From Maribacter aquivivus (GTDB lineage: Bacteria; Bacteroidota; Bacteroidia; Flavobacteriales; Flavobacteriaceae), in contig NZ_FQZX01000001.1 of NCBI RefSeq assembly GCF_900142175.1, positions 2,046,001-2,110,000 on the forward strand: a DNA stretch of 64,000 bases. Reading direction: 5' to 3'. Shown here piece after piece: positions 1-8,801 of this stretch. Positions within the stretch are counted from its first letter, which is position 1. Each line of letters begins with the position of its first letter. Under the pieces are notes generated by a model. The model made no database searches. It saw nothing but the letters and a program-made list of their open reading frames with translations, and was not told the origin of the DNA. The translations under genes and the position numbers were made by a program.

Positions 1-1
1 C

Positions 2-322
2 TCAGATGCTTGGGAGGCTTTAAATATGATTAGAAGAAGAGCTGAAGGTTTGCCATATGCAACTGCAGATGCAAGCATAGATGTAACTAGTGGCGATTTA
101 GCAGATTTGGCTTTTACCGAAAGAAAATGGGAGTTCGCTGGTGAATACCTTAGATGGTTTGATCTTGTTAGAATGGAAAAAGTAGAAGAAGCATTAATAG
201 CGAGAGATTCGCCAGGTACTATTCAAGAACATAATGAAATACAAGGTAGCCTAGGTACCAATAATTATTTTTCACCTGTACCACAGGCAATAATTGATTT
301 AAACTCAAACTTGGGTAATTAA
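2..322 (+). CDS. susD: SusD/RagB-family outer-membrane glycan-binding lipoprotein, C-terminal fragment
   Basis: The frame is open from base 2 and the gene begins outside the window; the first internal ATG at 26 is not a start. The visible about 106 residues read ...WEALNMIRRRAEGLPY and later ERKWEFAGEYLRWFDLVR, followed by FSPVPQAIIDLNSNLG. This is the standard C-terminal end of SusD-like proteins, which contains the 'E.RR.EFAGEG.R..DL.R' block and the 'PIP..EI..NP.L.QN' tail. SusD proteins sit on the outer-membrane surface and cap a SusC TonB-dependent transporter to capture oligosaccharides. A susC gene is expected just upstream of the window. A strong terminator follows at 349-383. Confidence 0.88.
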   Translation, partial: SDAWEALNMIRRRAEGLPYATADASIDVTSGDLADLAFTERKWEFAGEYLRWFDLVRMEKVEEALIARDSPGTIQEHNEIQGSLGTNNYFSPVPQAIIDLNSNLGN

Positions 323-348
323 AATTGTTGAGTTAGTTTTAGTTTAAT

Positions 349-383
349 AACGGTGAACGAATTAAAGTTCACCGTTATTTTTT
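349..383 (+). terminator. Rho-independent terminator of the susD transcript
   Basis: A perfect 10-bp stem AACGGTGAAC (349-358) pairs with GTTCACCGTT (367-376) across an 8-nt loop and is followed by ATTTTTT. It lies 27 bp after the susD stop. Confidence 0.88.
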
Positions 384-476
384 ATACCCACTGCATTCTT
401 TCCAAAATAGGAATAGTTATTATATACACGTATTTTAAAGACTTTATTAAAAGCTATGCAAGTCAAATACTTAAAG

Positions 477-3400
477 ATGAATAATTCATTTATAAAACCT
501 TGTTTTTATGTGTTAGCATTTTTTTCTTTTTCATGTAATTCGGTTTCAGACGATAAAAAGGAAACAGTTACCACTTCTTCACCTAAATTATTTACAGAAA
601 TTAATTCTTCCAGTTCTGGAGTTTATTTCAATAATACACTTACAGAAACTGTAGATTCTAATTATTATCAATATATGTATACTTATATCGGGGCCGGGGT
701 AGCTGCCGGTGATATAAACAATGACGGTTTAGTTGATCTTTACTTTACGGCAAATTCAGCACCAGACAAGCTGTATCTTAATTTAGGAAATTTAAAATTT
801 AAAGATATTACAGAAGAAGCCGGTATATTAAATATCCCAGGTTTTAATACAGGTGTAACCATGGCAGATATTAATGGCGATGGTTTATTAGATATTTATG
901 TATCTCGTGGTGGTTGGTTAGATCAAAATGGTCAATTCGATAATTTGGTGTACCTAAACAATGGAGATTTAACATTTCAAGAAAAAGCTAAAGAAATTGG
1001 TCTGGCAGATGGTAATAGAACAATACAAGCGACATTCTTTGATTTTGATAGGGATAATGATTTAGATGTGTATGTCTTAAATACACCAGACATAACAAGT
1101 AGAACCAAAATAGTAGATTTAAGTAAAGTGCATAGCAATCCAAAAACTATGGAGCTTAAAGGTAGTGATCGGCTTTACGAAAATGATGGTACTGGTCATT
1201 TTACAGATATTTCATTAAAAGCAGGATTATATTATGATATTGGTTTTGGCTTAAACCCACAAGTAGGTGATCTAAACAATGATGGTTGGCTAGATATCTA
1301 TGTTTGTAATGATTTTAATTATCCTGATTTAGCATATGTTAATAATGGAGATGGTACATTTCAAGAATTAAGTAAAAGCATGTTCAAACACATGTCATTC
1401 AATAGTATGGGCAGTGATTTGGCTGACATGAATAACGATGGTCAACTTGATTTAATGACTCTTGACATGAGCCCCGAAGATTATAAAAGGGCTAAATTAA
1501 ACATGGGTATGATGCCAATTAGTCAATTTGAAATGATGGTAGATCAAGGGTACCATCATCAGTATGTTCATAATATGCTGCAAATGAATAATGGTAACGG
1601 TTCTTTTAGTGAAATATCTAAAATGGCTGGTGTTGCAGATACAGACTGGTCTTGGGCAGTTTTGGCAGCCGATTTTAATTTAGATGGTCTTAATGATATT
1701 TTTATAACTAATGGTATTTACAGAGATGTAATGAATCGTGATATTATAGAGTCTACAATGGACATACTTCGTTCAAGAGGGAGAAAGCCTACCGACGAAG
1801 ATTTTTTAGAATTCACCAAAATGTTACCACAACAAAAATTAAAAAACTATTTATTTCAAAATAGTGGGAATAATACTTTTTTGAATGCTTCTGATAAATG
1901 GGCAACTATGACCCCATCACTTTCTAATGGAGCAACTTATGCCGATTTGGACAATGACGGGGACCTTGAAATTATTGTAAATAATATCAATCAAGAAGCT
2001 ACAATTTTAAAAAATAATACGATAGAACAAAATCAAGGCAGTTTCTTAAAAATAGATTTACAGGGTGTCGATAAAAACAAATATGGCGTAGGGGCGAAAG
2101 TCACTTTAATTTTTGATGATAAATCAATACAAACCAAAGAATTAACAAATACTAGAGGCTTTTTATCTTCGGTTTCGAATACACTACATTTTGGACTGCC
2201 AAAAAACAAAAAACCTAGCAAAATAATAGTTCAATGGTCAGATAATAGTACTAAAGAGTACACAACATTTAAAATTAATCAAACAAATAAAATAGATTAT
2301 ATAGAAGGTGTCTCTGCTAAAATAAGCATAGAAGTAAAGAAACCCATATTTGAAAAGCAACCTTATGTTTTTGAACATAAAGAAGAGTATTTCAATGATT
2401 TTGATTTACAGCTTTTACTACCACATAAAATATCTCAGTCAGGACCAGGTTTGGCTGTAGGCGATATTAATGGAGATGGAAATGAAGAAGTGTATATTGG
2501 AGGAGGAAAAAACCAAGCAGGTCAGTTAATTGCTATTGGTGAAACTAAAGAAAGCCTCTTATCAATTAAAACTTTTGAGTCAGATAAAAATTATGAAGAT
2601 CAAGGTGCTTGTTTTTTTGATGCCGATGGTGATGGTGATTTAGACTTATATGTAGTTAGCGGTAGTTATGAAAATTATAGAAACACTAGGTATGCACAAG
2701 ATCGATTATACTTAAATAATGGCAAAGGTGATTTTACAAGGTCACTTACATCATTACCGGAAATTGCGTCAACTGGTTCTGTGGTTGTTTCTGGTGATAT
2801 TGATTTAGATGGAGATTTAGATTTATTCATAGGTGGCAGAGTAATACCAGGGCAATACCCCTTTACACCATCAAGTTATATTTTACAAAATAATGAAGGC
2901 AAATTTACTCGTGTAGAACATAAATTAGCTCCTGAATTGGAAAAAATAGGTATGGTAACCGATGCCCAATGGGTAGATATCAATAATGACCAGTTGTTAG
3001 ATCTGGTAGTTACCGGAGAGTGGATGGGTATTGAGATATTCATTAATGAATCGGGTACGTTTAAAAAGAGCGATGCATATAAAACCTTGTCTAAATCTAT
3101 AGGGTGGTGGAATAAAATTGAAGTTCAAGATATTGATAATGATGGGGATTTAGATATCATAGCGGGTAACGTAGGTTTAAATCATAAACTAAAAGCAAGT
3201 TATGAAGACCCATTATCGATTTTTGCTAATGACTATGATCGCAATGGTTCTGTTGATATTGTTCTTGCCAAAGTAATTGAAGGCAAAAATGTACCGGTTA
3301 GAGGAAAAGTAGATTTAGCTAAACAAATGCCCTATTTGGTAAACCGTATAGATACACATGAACAATTTGCAAAACTAGATTTAGATGCTATTCTTGGAGG

Positions 3401-3812
3401 AGAAGTAGGTGAGCCTTTATATGCAGCAACAGAATTTAGGTCTGGAATATTTATTAATGAGGCAAATAATAAATTTACATTTCAACCTTTTGAAAATAAA
3501 GTACAACAGGCTCCTGTAAATAGTATTCTCTATCAAGATTTTGATGGTGATGGTATACAAGATTTACTTCTTGCAGGAAACAATTACCAAACAGAAGTTG
3601 AAACTACCCGTGGTGATGCAGGTATTGGCTCCTTTCTAAAAGGTGATGAAAAAGGTGCTTTCAGAGTGATTTCACATTTAGAATCAGGCTTTTTCGCTGA
3701 TAAAGACGTAAGAAATATGGGGTTTTTAAAATCGAAGAAAAAAGCTACCGTAGTAGTAGCTAATAATAATGGTGAGCATGATTTTTTTACGCTACTATCT
3801 AAAAGTAACTAG
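477..3812 (+). CDS. VCBS/FG-GAP repeat lipoprotein with ASPIC/UnbV domain (CRTAC-like)
   Basis: About 1111 residues. An ATG at 456 is in frame, but starting at 477 gives a compact signal peptide ending FFSFSC, a lipobox, so a surface or periplasmic lipoprotein is likely. Many 'D-x-N-x-D-G-x-x-D' calcium-loop repeats (for example DINNDGLVDLY and DLNNDGWLDIY) mark FG-GAP/VCBS beta-propeller blades in both halves. Between them lies an ASPIC/UnbV segment (YGVGAKVTL... TRGFLSS ... HFGL ... VQW) around residues 525-600. Such proteins are frequent next to SusCD pairs in Bacteroidota PULs. Their exact role is not settled; glycan or protein binding at the surface is an inference. The gene stands alone between the susD terminator and the convergent GH16 gene. 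Confidence 0.85.
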   Translation: MNNSFIKPCFYVLAFFSFSCNSVSDDKKETVTTSSPKLFTEINSSSSGVYFNNTLTETVDSNYYQYMYTYIGAGVAAGDINNDGLVDLYFTANSAPDKLYLNLGNLKFKDITEEAGILNIPGFNTGVTMADINGDGLLDIYVSRGGWLDQNGQFDNLVYLNNGDLTFQEKAKEIGLADGNRTIQATFFDFDRDNDLDVYVLNTPDITSRTKIVDLSKVHSNPKTMELKGSDRLYENDGTGHFTDISLKAGLYYDIGFGLNPQVGDLNNDGWLDIYVCNDFNYPDLAYVNNGDGTFQELSKSMFKHMSFNSMGSDLADMNNDGQLDLMTLDMSPEDYKRAKLNMGMMPISQFEMMVDQGYHHQYVHNMLQMNNGNGSFSEISKMAGVADTDWSWAVLAADFNLDGLNDIFITNGIYRDVMNRDIIESTMDILRSRGRKPTDEDFLEFTKMLPQQKLKNYLFQNSGNNTFLNASDKWATMTPSLSNGATYADLDNDGDLEIIVNNINQEATILKNNTIEQNQGSFLKIDLQGVDKNKYGVGAKVTLIFDDKSIQTKELTNTRGFLSSVSNTLHFGLPKNKKPSKIIVQWSDNSTKEYTTFKINQTNKIDYIEGVSAKISIEVKKPIFEKQPYVFEHKEEYFNDFDLQLLLPHKISQSGPGLAVGDINGDGNEEVYIGGGKNQAGQLIAIGETKESLLSIKTFESDKNYEDQGACFFDADGDGDLDLYVVSGSYENYRNTRYAQDRLYLNNGKGDFTRSLTSLPEIASTGSVVVSGDIDLDGDLDLFIGGRVIPGQYPFTPSSYILQNNEGKFTRVEHKLAPELEKIGMVTDAQWVDINNDQLLDLVVTGEWMGIEIFINESGTFKKSDAYKTLSKSIGWWNKIEVQDIDNDGDLDIIAGNVGLNHKLKASYEDPLSIFANDYDRNGSVDIVLAKVIEGKNVPVRGKVDLAKQMPYLVNRIDTHEQFAKLDLDAILGGEVGEPLYAATEFRSGIFINEANNKFTFQPFENKVQQAPVNSILYQDFDGDGIQDLLLAGNNYQTEVETTRGDAGIGSFLKGDEKGAFRVISHLESGFFADKDVRNMGFLKSKKKATVVVANNNGEHDFFTLLSKSN

Positions 3813-4058
3813 AGACTTTTTATAAATATTTAAAATAATTAATACTCCACACGAACCGAAGAGCTCTGTATAACTGAGATTTTATGTAAGCAAAAATAAG
3901 GGTTGATTCTTTATTTTTAAAAATGATAGCTAAGCTTAATTAAGCCAGAAGAAATATTAGCTTGCTAATTGAGAACTAGTCTTGTAGTATGTTTGAGAAA
4001 AATTAAGTCCCATCCAATGAATACATTTGATGAGACTTAATTTTGAAATCAATTTTAA

Positions 4059-5129
4059 CTAGTTTTGAACGGGTTTAAAAATTCTGATCCAATCAATAGT
4101 AAAGTCATTATCGGGAATTGATAATTCGGCATCGGTAGGTATTACAGCCTTACCATTTATAGTTCGCCACCCTTGTTCTTCAACACTGAATATAATGTCC
4201 ATTTCTTTAGATAAGCCAGTTCTGGTGTCATTAGTAGTATCACCTGGGTTAATTGAATTAGTGAGATATAAAGGGTCTATCTCATCCTTTCCTTCCCTTT
4301 TGGTTACTTGTACTCCATCAATGTAGTAGTATAAATTAAATGGATCTTTCCAGTAAACACCATATCTATGAAAAGAGTCTTTCCAAAGTATATTACCGGC
4401 ACCGTCATTTCGAGTTATCCATGTTGGGTTGGGTGCGGGGTTACCATTACCGTTAACTAGCTCGCTAGGTTGCCAATCTTGAAAAGGATCTCTAATAAAA
4501 ACATGATGACTAACATGCATTCTTTCTCCATACCATGAAATATCATCATTAGCGCTACCTGAAAAAACAGCTCCGTAGCCTTCCATAAAATCTATTTCTT
4601 GAGTATCGTCTGGACTTAATAACCAAGCGCCATTTGCCAATACCGAATTCATTATTTTAATATTAGCTTCTATATATACTGGGTATTGAACAGTTTGGTT
4701 AGAATGAATAATCCCTGCATTGACCCTGTCTGTTTCAAAACGTGATGCAGTTAATTTCAACGTGCCATTTTCTACAGATGAATGATCCCTTGACCAAGTT
4801 GTAGAACCTGGTCCCGACCAAGCATTATGATACCAATCGTCCCATTTGTCTAAAAAAATAGCGCCTTTATTAGAGGGCTGAGCTTCATATTCAAAATCAT
4901 CAGAAATGCTTTCTTGAAACTCCCATTTCATATCAAATCCGGCATCTGCAGGTACGGGTATAGAAATCCAAGTTTCTGTTACCACTTCTTCTTCAACTTC
5001 CTCTTCTTTATCAACTACTACTTCTTCCTTTACATCTTTTTGTTCTGTGGTAGTTTTACCTGAGCTAGATTTTGAACAGCCAGTAATCACAAAACTCGCA
5101 ATAACTAATAACAATACTATTTTTTTCAT
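4059..5129 (-). CDS. GH16-family endo-galactanase lipoprotein (beta-agarase/porphyranase type)
   Basis: 356 residues. The signal peptide ends in a lipobox (FVITGC), followed by an acidic Glu/Val-rich linker. The catalytic clan-B motif ExDxxE is present as E178-I-D180-F-M-E183. In GH16 the first Glu is the nucleophile and the last the acid/base, in a retaining mechanism. The N-terminal part (SDDFEYEAQPSNKG, then KWDDWYHNAWSGPG and SRDHSSVENG) resembles marine beta-agarases and porphyranases of Zobellia-like bacteria rather than laminarinases. The product would cleave agar- or porphyran-type red-algal galactans outside the cell. The gene is convergent with the VCBS gene. Subfamily and substrate are not certain from sequence alone. 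Confidence 0.85.
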   Translation of the reverse strand: MKKIVLLLVIASFVITGCSKSSSGKTTTEQKDVKEEVVVDKEEEVEEEVVTETWISIPVPADAGFDMKWEFQESISDDFEYEAQPSNKGAIFLDKWDDWYHNAWSGPGSTTWSRDHSSVENGTLKLTASRFETDRVNAGIIHSNQTVQYPVYIEANIKIMNSVLANGAWLLSPDDTQEIDFMEGYGAVFSGSANDDISWYGERMHVSHHVFIRDPFQDWQPSELVNGNGNPAPNPTWITRNDGAGNILWKDSFHRYGVYWKDPFNLYYYIDGVQVTKREGKDEIDPLYLTNSINPGDTTNDTRTGLSKEMDIIFSVEEQGWRTINGKAVIPTDAELSIPDNDFTIDWIRIFKPVQN

Positions 5130-5297
5130 TTGTAGAATTTTTACACTTTATTTAAAGATAAAAAGATGTTATTTTTTTCTTTGATATTCAACTGTACTAA
5201 AACTCAACAAATCATAGAAATAACAATTTAAAATTACGAGATGTATCCGTTTTAATGTGGATAGGGATTCCTCCCTTCTTTTTACTGCTCGTTGTAG

Positions 5298-5600
5298 TTC
5301 ATTGTCTCTGATATAAAATCTGATTTAATTATAAGAGTAGTACTTGTTGGTTTAACGTTTTACATACTAACAACCTTTATTTTTAAGGTCGATATTCATT
5401 TCGTTCATATTTGGGGAATAGAATTTGAATTGAACCTAATGGTAATGTTTTTGGTTTCTTACTTCTATCCAAACCATAAAGCAACCATTAAAGAGGGTGA
5501 TGATTATGTAGAAATGAAGTAATGGAAGTATACTAAGCCAATGGCAATAATATTGTGTATAATTACAGTTGTAATATATGTGCTGCTCGGTACTAATTAA
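5298..5600 (+). pseudogene. Remnant of a sodium:solute symporter (SSS family) C-terminus, with an in-frame stop
   Basis: A single frame running from 5298 reads through GLTFYILTTFIFKVDIHFVH, then IWGIEFELNLMVMFLVSYFY and PNHKA. It meets TAA at 5520-5522 and continues in the same frame as WKYTKPMAIILCIITVVIYV until TAA at 5598. Hydrophobic character and codon use stay protein-like on both sides of the stop. The pattern matches the last two or three helices of PUL-associated SSS sugar symporters, where an acidic residue commonly sits at the stop position, so a single G-to-T change (GAA to TAA) would explain it. No start codon or upstream transporter body is present. Family assignment is from memory of the tail sequence. 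Confidence 0.6.
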
Positions 5601-5611
5601 AACTGTTATCT

Positions 5612-6796
5612 ATGGTAAGAAATGCAATTAAAGTGTTGGTTATTTTAATTTCTTTTACCGCTAGTTCTTGTAAAGATGTACCAAATAAATCTACTGGTAT
5701 TGATGAAATTTCTGTAGACTCCCTTTTGAATATTCGCTTTCAAAAGTATTTGGATTATGATGTAGATTCACTAGCGTTTCCGAGAAGTTATAATTCTACA
5801 ACAAAAAAAATATTTAAAGTTGCTTCTAAAGATTGGACAAGCGGATTCTACCCTGGTAATCTTTGGCAATTGTATAATTTAACAGGTGATGAAGCATTTA
5901 AAACAAAAGCAATAGAATGGACCACCTTTATGGAAAAAGAAAAAACCAATGGAGGTACGCATGATATGGGTTTTAAAATGTATTGCAGTTTTGGTGAAGG
6001 GTATGAGGTTACCGGTAATGAAAAGTATAAAGAAGTAATTATAGAAAGCGCTACTACACTAGCTACACGATTTAATGAGAAAGTTGGTAGTCTAAGGTCG
6101 TGGGATTTTAATAGCGATATTTGGGAGTTTCCCGTTATTATTGATAACATGATGAATCTAGAGCTTTTGTTTGAGGCTACTAGGATATCAGGTGATAGTA
6201 CATTTCATAAAATTGCAATAAAACATGCAAATACGACCTTAAAGAATCATTTTAGGGAAGACAATAGTAGTGTGCATGTTGTTGTGTATGATTCTATTTC
6301 TGGCACGGTAAAAGACAAAGTTACCCATCAAGGTTTTAATGATGATTCTGCTTGGGCTAGGGGACAGGCATGGGGTATATATGGTTTTACTATGTGCTAT
6401 AGGTATACTAAGAACCCTCTTTTTTTAGAACAAGCAGTAAAATCGGCTGCTTTTTATTTAAATAATTGTAATCTACCGGATGACGGAATCCCTTATTGGG
6501 ATTTTAATGACCCGGAAATACCTAATGTGGTTAAAGATGTTTCTGCAGCTACAATAACTGCGTCTGCCTTGGTAGAATTATCTTCATACACCAATGACAA
6601 TAGCTATGAAGATTATGCAGATAAAGTATTCAAAACTTTAAAAAGTGAAGAGTATATACTATCCTCGGAAATAGAAGCTCCTTTTATCTTGAATCATAGT
6701 ACAGGAAATTGGCCTAAAAAAGATGAAATGGATGTACCTATTGTGTACGGAGATTATTACTTCTTGGAATTGATGCTTAGAAATAAAAAAATATAA
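5612..6796 (+). CDS. GH88 unsaturated glucuronyl/uronyl hydrolase, lipoprotein
   Basis: 394 residues with a signal peptide ending in a lipobox (SFTASSC). The (alpha/alpha)6-barrel fold is suggested by DWTSGFYPGNLWQLY near the start and by GFNDDSAWARGQAWGIYGF in the middle. Two aspartates expected in UGL enzymes are visible: D118 in HDMGF and D178 in IIDNMMNLE. Their 60-residue spacing matches Asp88/Asp149 of Bacillus UGL. The family hydrates the 4,5-double bond left by polysaccharide lyases, releasing unsaturated uronic acid from oligosaccharides in the periplasm. The gene begins 11 bp after the decayed symporter frame, suggesting both were once one PUL operon. Confidence 0.88.
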   Translation: MVRNAIKVLVILISFTASSCKDVPNKSTGIDEISVDSLLNIRFQKYLDYDVDSLAFPRSYNSTTKKIFKVASKDWTSGFYPGNLWQLYNLTGDEAFKTKAIEWTTFMEKEKTNGGTHDMGFKMYCSFGEGYEVTGNEKYKEVIIESATTLATRFNEKVGSLRSWDFNSDIWEFPVIIDNMMNLELLFEATRISGDSTFHKIAIKHANTTLKNHFREDNSSVHVVVYDSISGTVKDKVTHQGFNDDSAWARGQAWGIYGFTMCYRYTKNPLFLEQAVKSAAFYLNNCNLPDDGIPYWDFNDPEIPNVVKDVSAATITASALVELSSYTNDNSYEDYADKVFKTLKSEEYILSSEIEAPFILNHSTGNWPKKDEMDVPIVYGDYYFLELMLRNKKI

Positions 6797-6820
6797 TGCT
6801 AAACGCCATTATTGAGTATA

Positions 6821-6850
6821 AAAAAACCCCATATAATATGGGGTTTTTTG
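6821..6850 (+). terminator. Rho-independent terminator closing the PUL
   Basis: The run AAAAAACCCCATA pairs with TATGGGGTTTTTT around a short AT loop and is followed by TG. The A-tract/T-tract symmetry makes it usable on both strands. It sits 25 bp after the GH88 stop. Confidence 0.88.
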
Positions 6851-6876
6851 TGACCTCGACAGGATTCAAACCTATT
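6851..6876 (-). other. tRNA 3'-end-like remnant (T-arm plus acceptor strand), possible old attachment site
   Basis: On the minus strand the stretch reads ATAGG-TTTGAAT-CCTGT, a 5-bp T-stem with a 7-nt T-loop, followed by CGAGGTCA. That looks like a 3' acceptor strand with discriminator base. No matching 5' half, D-arm or anticodon arm is found, so it is not a functional tRNA. Partial tRNA 3' ends are typical scars of tRNA-targeted integration. Just beyond it a small hairpin (TTGTCGAT / ATCGACAA, 6926-6946) lies in an otherwise empty stretch to 7114, in which I see no gene. Confidence 0.4.
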
Positions 6877-7114
6877 GTTTAAAATGCCTGAATGCAGAGG
6901 GTTCTGCAAAATTTTATTTTTACTGTTGTCGATTTGTTATCGACAATCATTATTAAAAAGTTAAATGACTAATGTCATACATTCAAGATAAAGAATCTAA
7001 AATAGAAATTTGTAGTTCTTGACTGTGTTAATCTTCATTTTTAATTCTCACTTACATTTTATGATTCCAAAGTTTCTAGCATCACATCTAAAAAATGAGT
7101 AGAAGTAGAGATTG

Positions 7115-8122
7115 TCATGAATTAATTAATTCCATACCTAATTCATGTTTACTAATATTGCCTTGAGACCAATTGTGTAAATTTTCAAATGTTATGTCGG
7201 CAATATTTTTTAAAGCTTCTTTGGTAATAAAAGCTTGGTGGGGTGTTAGCAACACATTGGGGTAGGTTAACAATTTCCATAAACGTTTATCCTTAATACC
7301 ATTTTTAGAATGGTCATTAAAGAAAACACCTTGTTCTTTTTCATAAACATCAGTTGCATATCCTGCGATAAGTTTTGCTTCTAAAGCTTCAATTATAGCA
7401 TTGGTGTCTACAAGTTCACCTCTTGCGGTATTTACTAGTATTACATCATTCTTCATTTGTATAAGTCTTTCCTTGTTAATGAAATGATAGTTTTCATAAT
7501 TCATTGGTATGTGAAGAGTAATAATATCAGAATCATTATATAGAACATCTAAATGGGTATAAGTTACATTACAAAGCTCTATTAGGTCGTGGTCAGGGAC
7601 AAGGTCGTATGCAAGAATTTTGCATCCAAAACCATTCATGATTTTTGCCATAATACTGCCAATTCTTCCAGTACCAATGATACCCACAGTTTTACCATGT
7701 AAATTATATCCCATTAAAGCATTTTGAGAGAAATTATAATTATGGACCTGATTATCTGCCAAAACTATTTTTCTATTTAGTGCCAATAAAATGGCGGTAG
7801 CATGTTCGGCAATAGCATGGGGAGAATAGTCTGCTGCATTGGCAACATAAAATCCTAAACGCTTTGCAGTTTTTAGATTGAGGTTGTTGTGTCCACTTGA
7901 GCGTAAAGTAATATAGCGTACACCAATACTCCATAATTTTTCAAGTACTATGGCTGATGCATCGTCTCCTGAAAAAATTGAAATTGCTTTATAGCCAATG
8001 GCATTTAATGCTGTTTCACTGTTTAATGCATTTTTTGTATAGGTAACCTCAAAACGATTGTTATTAGCTTTTTTTAGAAAAGGAATTTCAAATTCTTTTG
8101 CACTATATACCAGTAGTTTCAT
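7115..8122 (-). CDS. ldhA: D-2-hydroxyacid dehydrogenase, probably D-lactate dehydrogenase
   Basis: 335 residues. An NAD-binding Rossmann motif GTGRIG is preceded by LHGKTVGI. Downstream are the family motifs NTARGELVDT (substrate-binding Arg), then the catalytic Glu region (TDVYEKEQG) and the catalytic His in LLTPHQAF. The long form with RSSGHNNLNLK and SPHAIAEHATA is typical of LdhA-type fermentative D-lactate dehydrogenases that reduce pyruvate to D-lactate with NADH. No copy of the box was found upstream, so membership in the island's regulon is not shown by sequence, although fermentation would fit the theme. Another 2-hydroxyacid substrate remains possible. Confidence 0.82.
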   Translation of the reverse strand: MKLLVYSAKEFEIPFLKKANNNRFEVTYTKNALNSETALNAIGYKAISIFSGDDASAIVLEKLWSIGVRYITLRSSGHNNLNLKTAKRLGFYVANAADYSPHAIAEHATAILLALNRKIVLADNQVHNYNFSQNALMGYNLHGKTVGIIGTGRIGSIMAKIMNGFGCKILAYDLVPDHDLIELCNVTYTHLDVLYNDSDIITLHIPMNYENYHFINKERLIQMKNDVILVNTARGELVDTNAIIEALEAKLIAGYATDVYEKEQGVFFNDHSKNGIKDKRLWKLLTYPNVLLTPHQAFITKEALKNIADITFENLHNWSQGNISKHELGMELINS

Positions 8123-8209
8123 ATTTCTTTTAAATTTAATTATGAGCTGATTTCTTCTTGATAGTAGAAATAGTTTGTATTAAAGGCCTCATTTATAAAT
8201 TGATTGTTT

Positions 8210-8245
8210 AATGAAGTACTAGTATTTTCAAAACTACACTTCATT
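8210..8245 (-). terminator. Weak stem-loop downstream of the 8260-8703 gene
   Basis: An 8-bp inverted repeat AATGAAGT (8210-8217) / ACTTCATT (8238-8245) with a 20-nt loop lies 15 bp after the stop of the leftward gene. The U-tract is poor, so terminator function is tentative. Confidence 0.35.
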
Positions 8246-8259
8246 TAAAAAAGTTTGAG

Positions 8260-8703
8260 CTATTCATTGTTGTTTGACGGTTTTGTTGTTTTCATTATCG
8301 ATGTTAATTTTGCCAAACCTCTTTCTTTTACTGTTCTATAATCCAACAGATATTTGTTCATACTCTTAAATAATTCTTTATGGGTTTTCTTATAGCCATG
8401 TTCCATTTCTAACTGATTTACGCCGTCAACCAGAATTTTTAATTGGTTCATATGTTTTTTTACCTGTGAGATTTTGCTATGCAACATAATCTCGTTTTCA
8501 TTAATTGAATTTTTAAAATCTTCTAATTGAGCTAGTTGATTTTTACTGATTCTTTTTGTTGAAAAAGATTGAATTAGGTTGAGCAGAAACTGTTGCTCAT
8601 CTTTAATGAATAAAAGTTCGGACAACCATTTTTTAGAGTGTTCGTTTAGTTCATCTGCACTATACCATTCTGTATAATTATATTTTATTTTCTCGGATTT
8701 CAT
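8260..8703 (-). CDS. Small helical protein of a new W-x8-D-[DE]-x2-F family (member A)
   Basis: 147 residues, no signal peptide, almost entirely predicted helix with Lys/Glu-rich coiled-coil character. I do not recognise a named family. Residues around 26-44 read W-LSELLFIK-D-E-QQ-F-L-LN-L-I. This aligns without gaps to the same block in three other small proteins of the window (8802-9212, 44993-45400 and 63782-64000). All four have the box 57-63 bp from their start codon. A cytoplasmic partner-binding or scaffold role is only a guess. It is separated from the next gene by a promoter of its own. Confidence 0.75.
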   Translation of the reverse strand: MKSEKIKYNYTEWYSADELNEHSKKWLSELLFIKDEQQFLLNLIQSFSTKRISKNQLAQLEDFKNSINENEIMLHSKISQVKKHMNQLKILVDGVNQLEMEHGYKKTHKELFKSMNKYLLDYRTVKERGLAKLTSIMKTTKPSNNNE

Positions 8704-8728
8704 CCTAAATCTTTTATTAATATAATAT

Positions 8729-8771
8729 CTAAGTTATGATAACCAATATTTGATGTAAATGATTTAAATCA
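8729..8771 (-). promoter_or_regulatory. Box promoter for the 8703 gene
   Basis: The box TGATTTAAATCA (8760-8771) is a perfect dyad. The -7-like TAACTTAG (8729-8736) lies exactly 23 nt from it on the minus strand. Dyad centre to start codon is 62.5 bp. Confidence 0.7.
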
Positions 8772-8801
8772 GGTAACAGACGTATTTTGTTTCTACTATT
8801 T

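Noticed and set aside
7021..7114. Possible gene or box downstream of ldhA
   Set aside because: No frame of useful length and no TGAY...RTCA dyad was seen.
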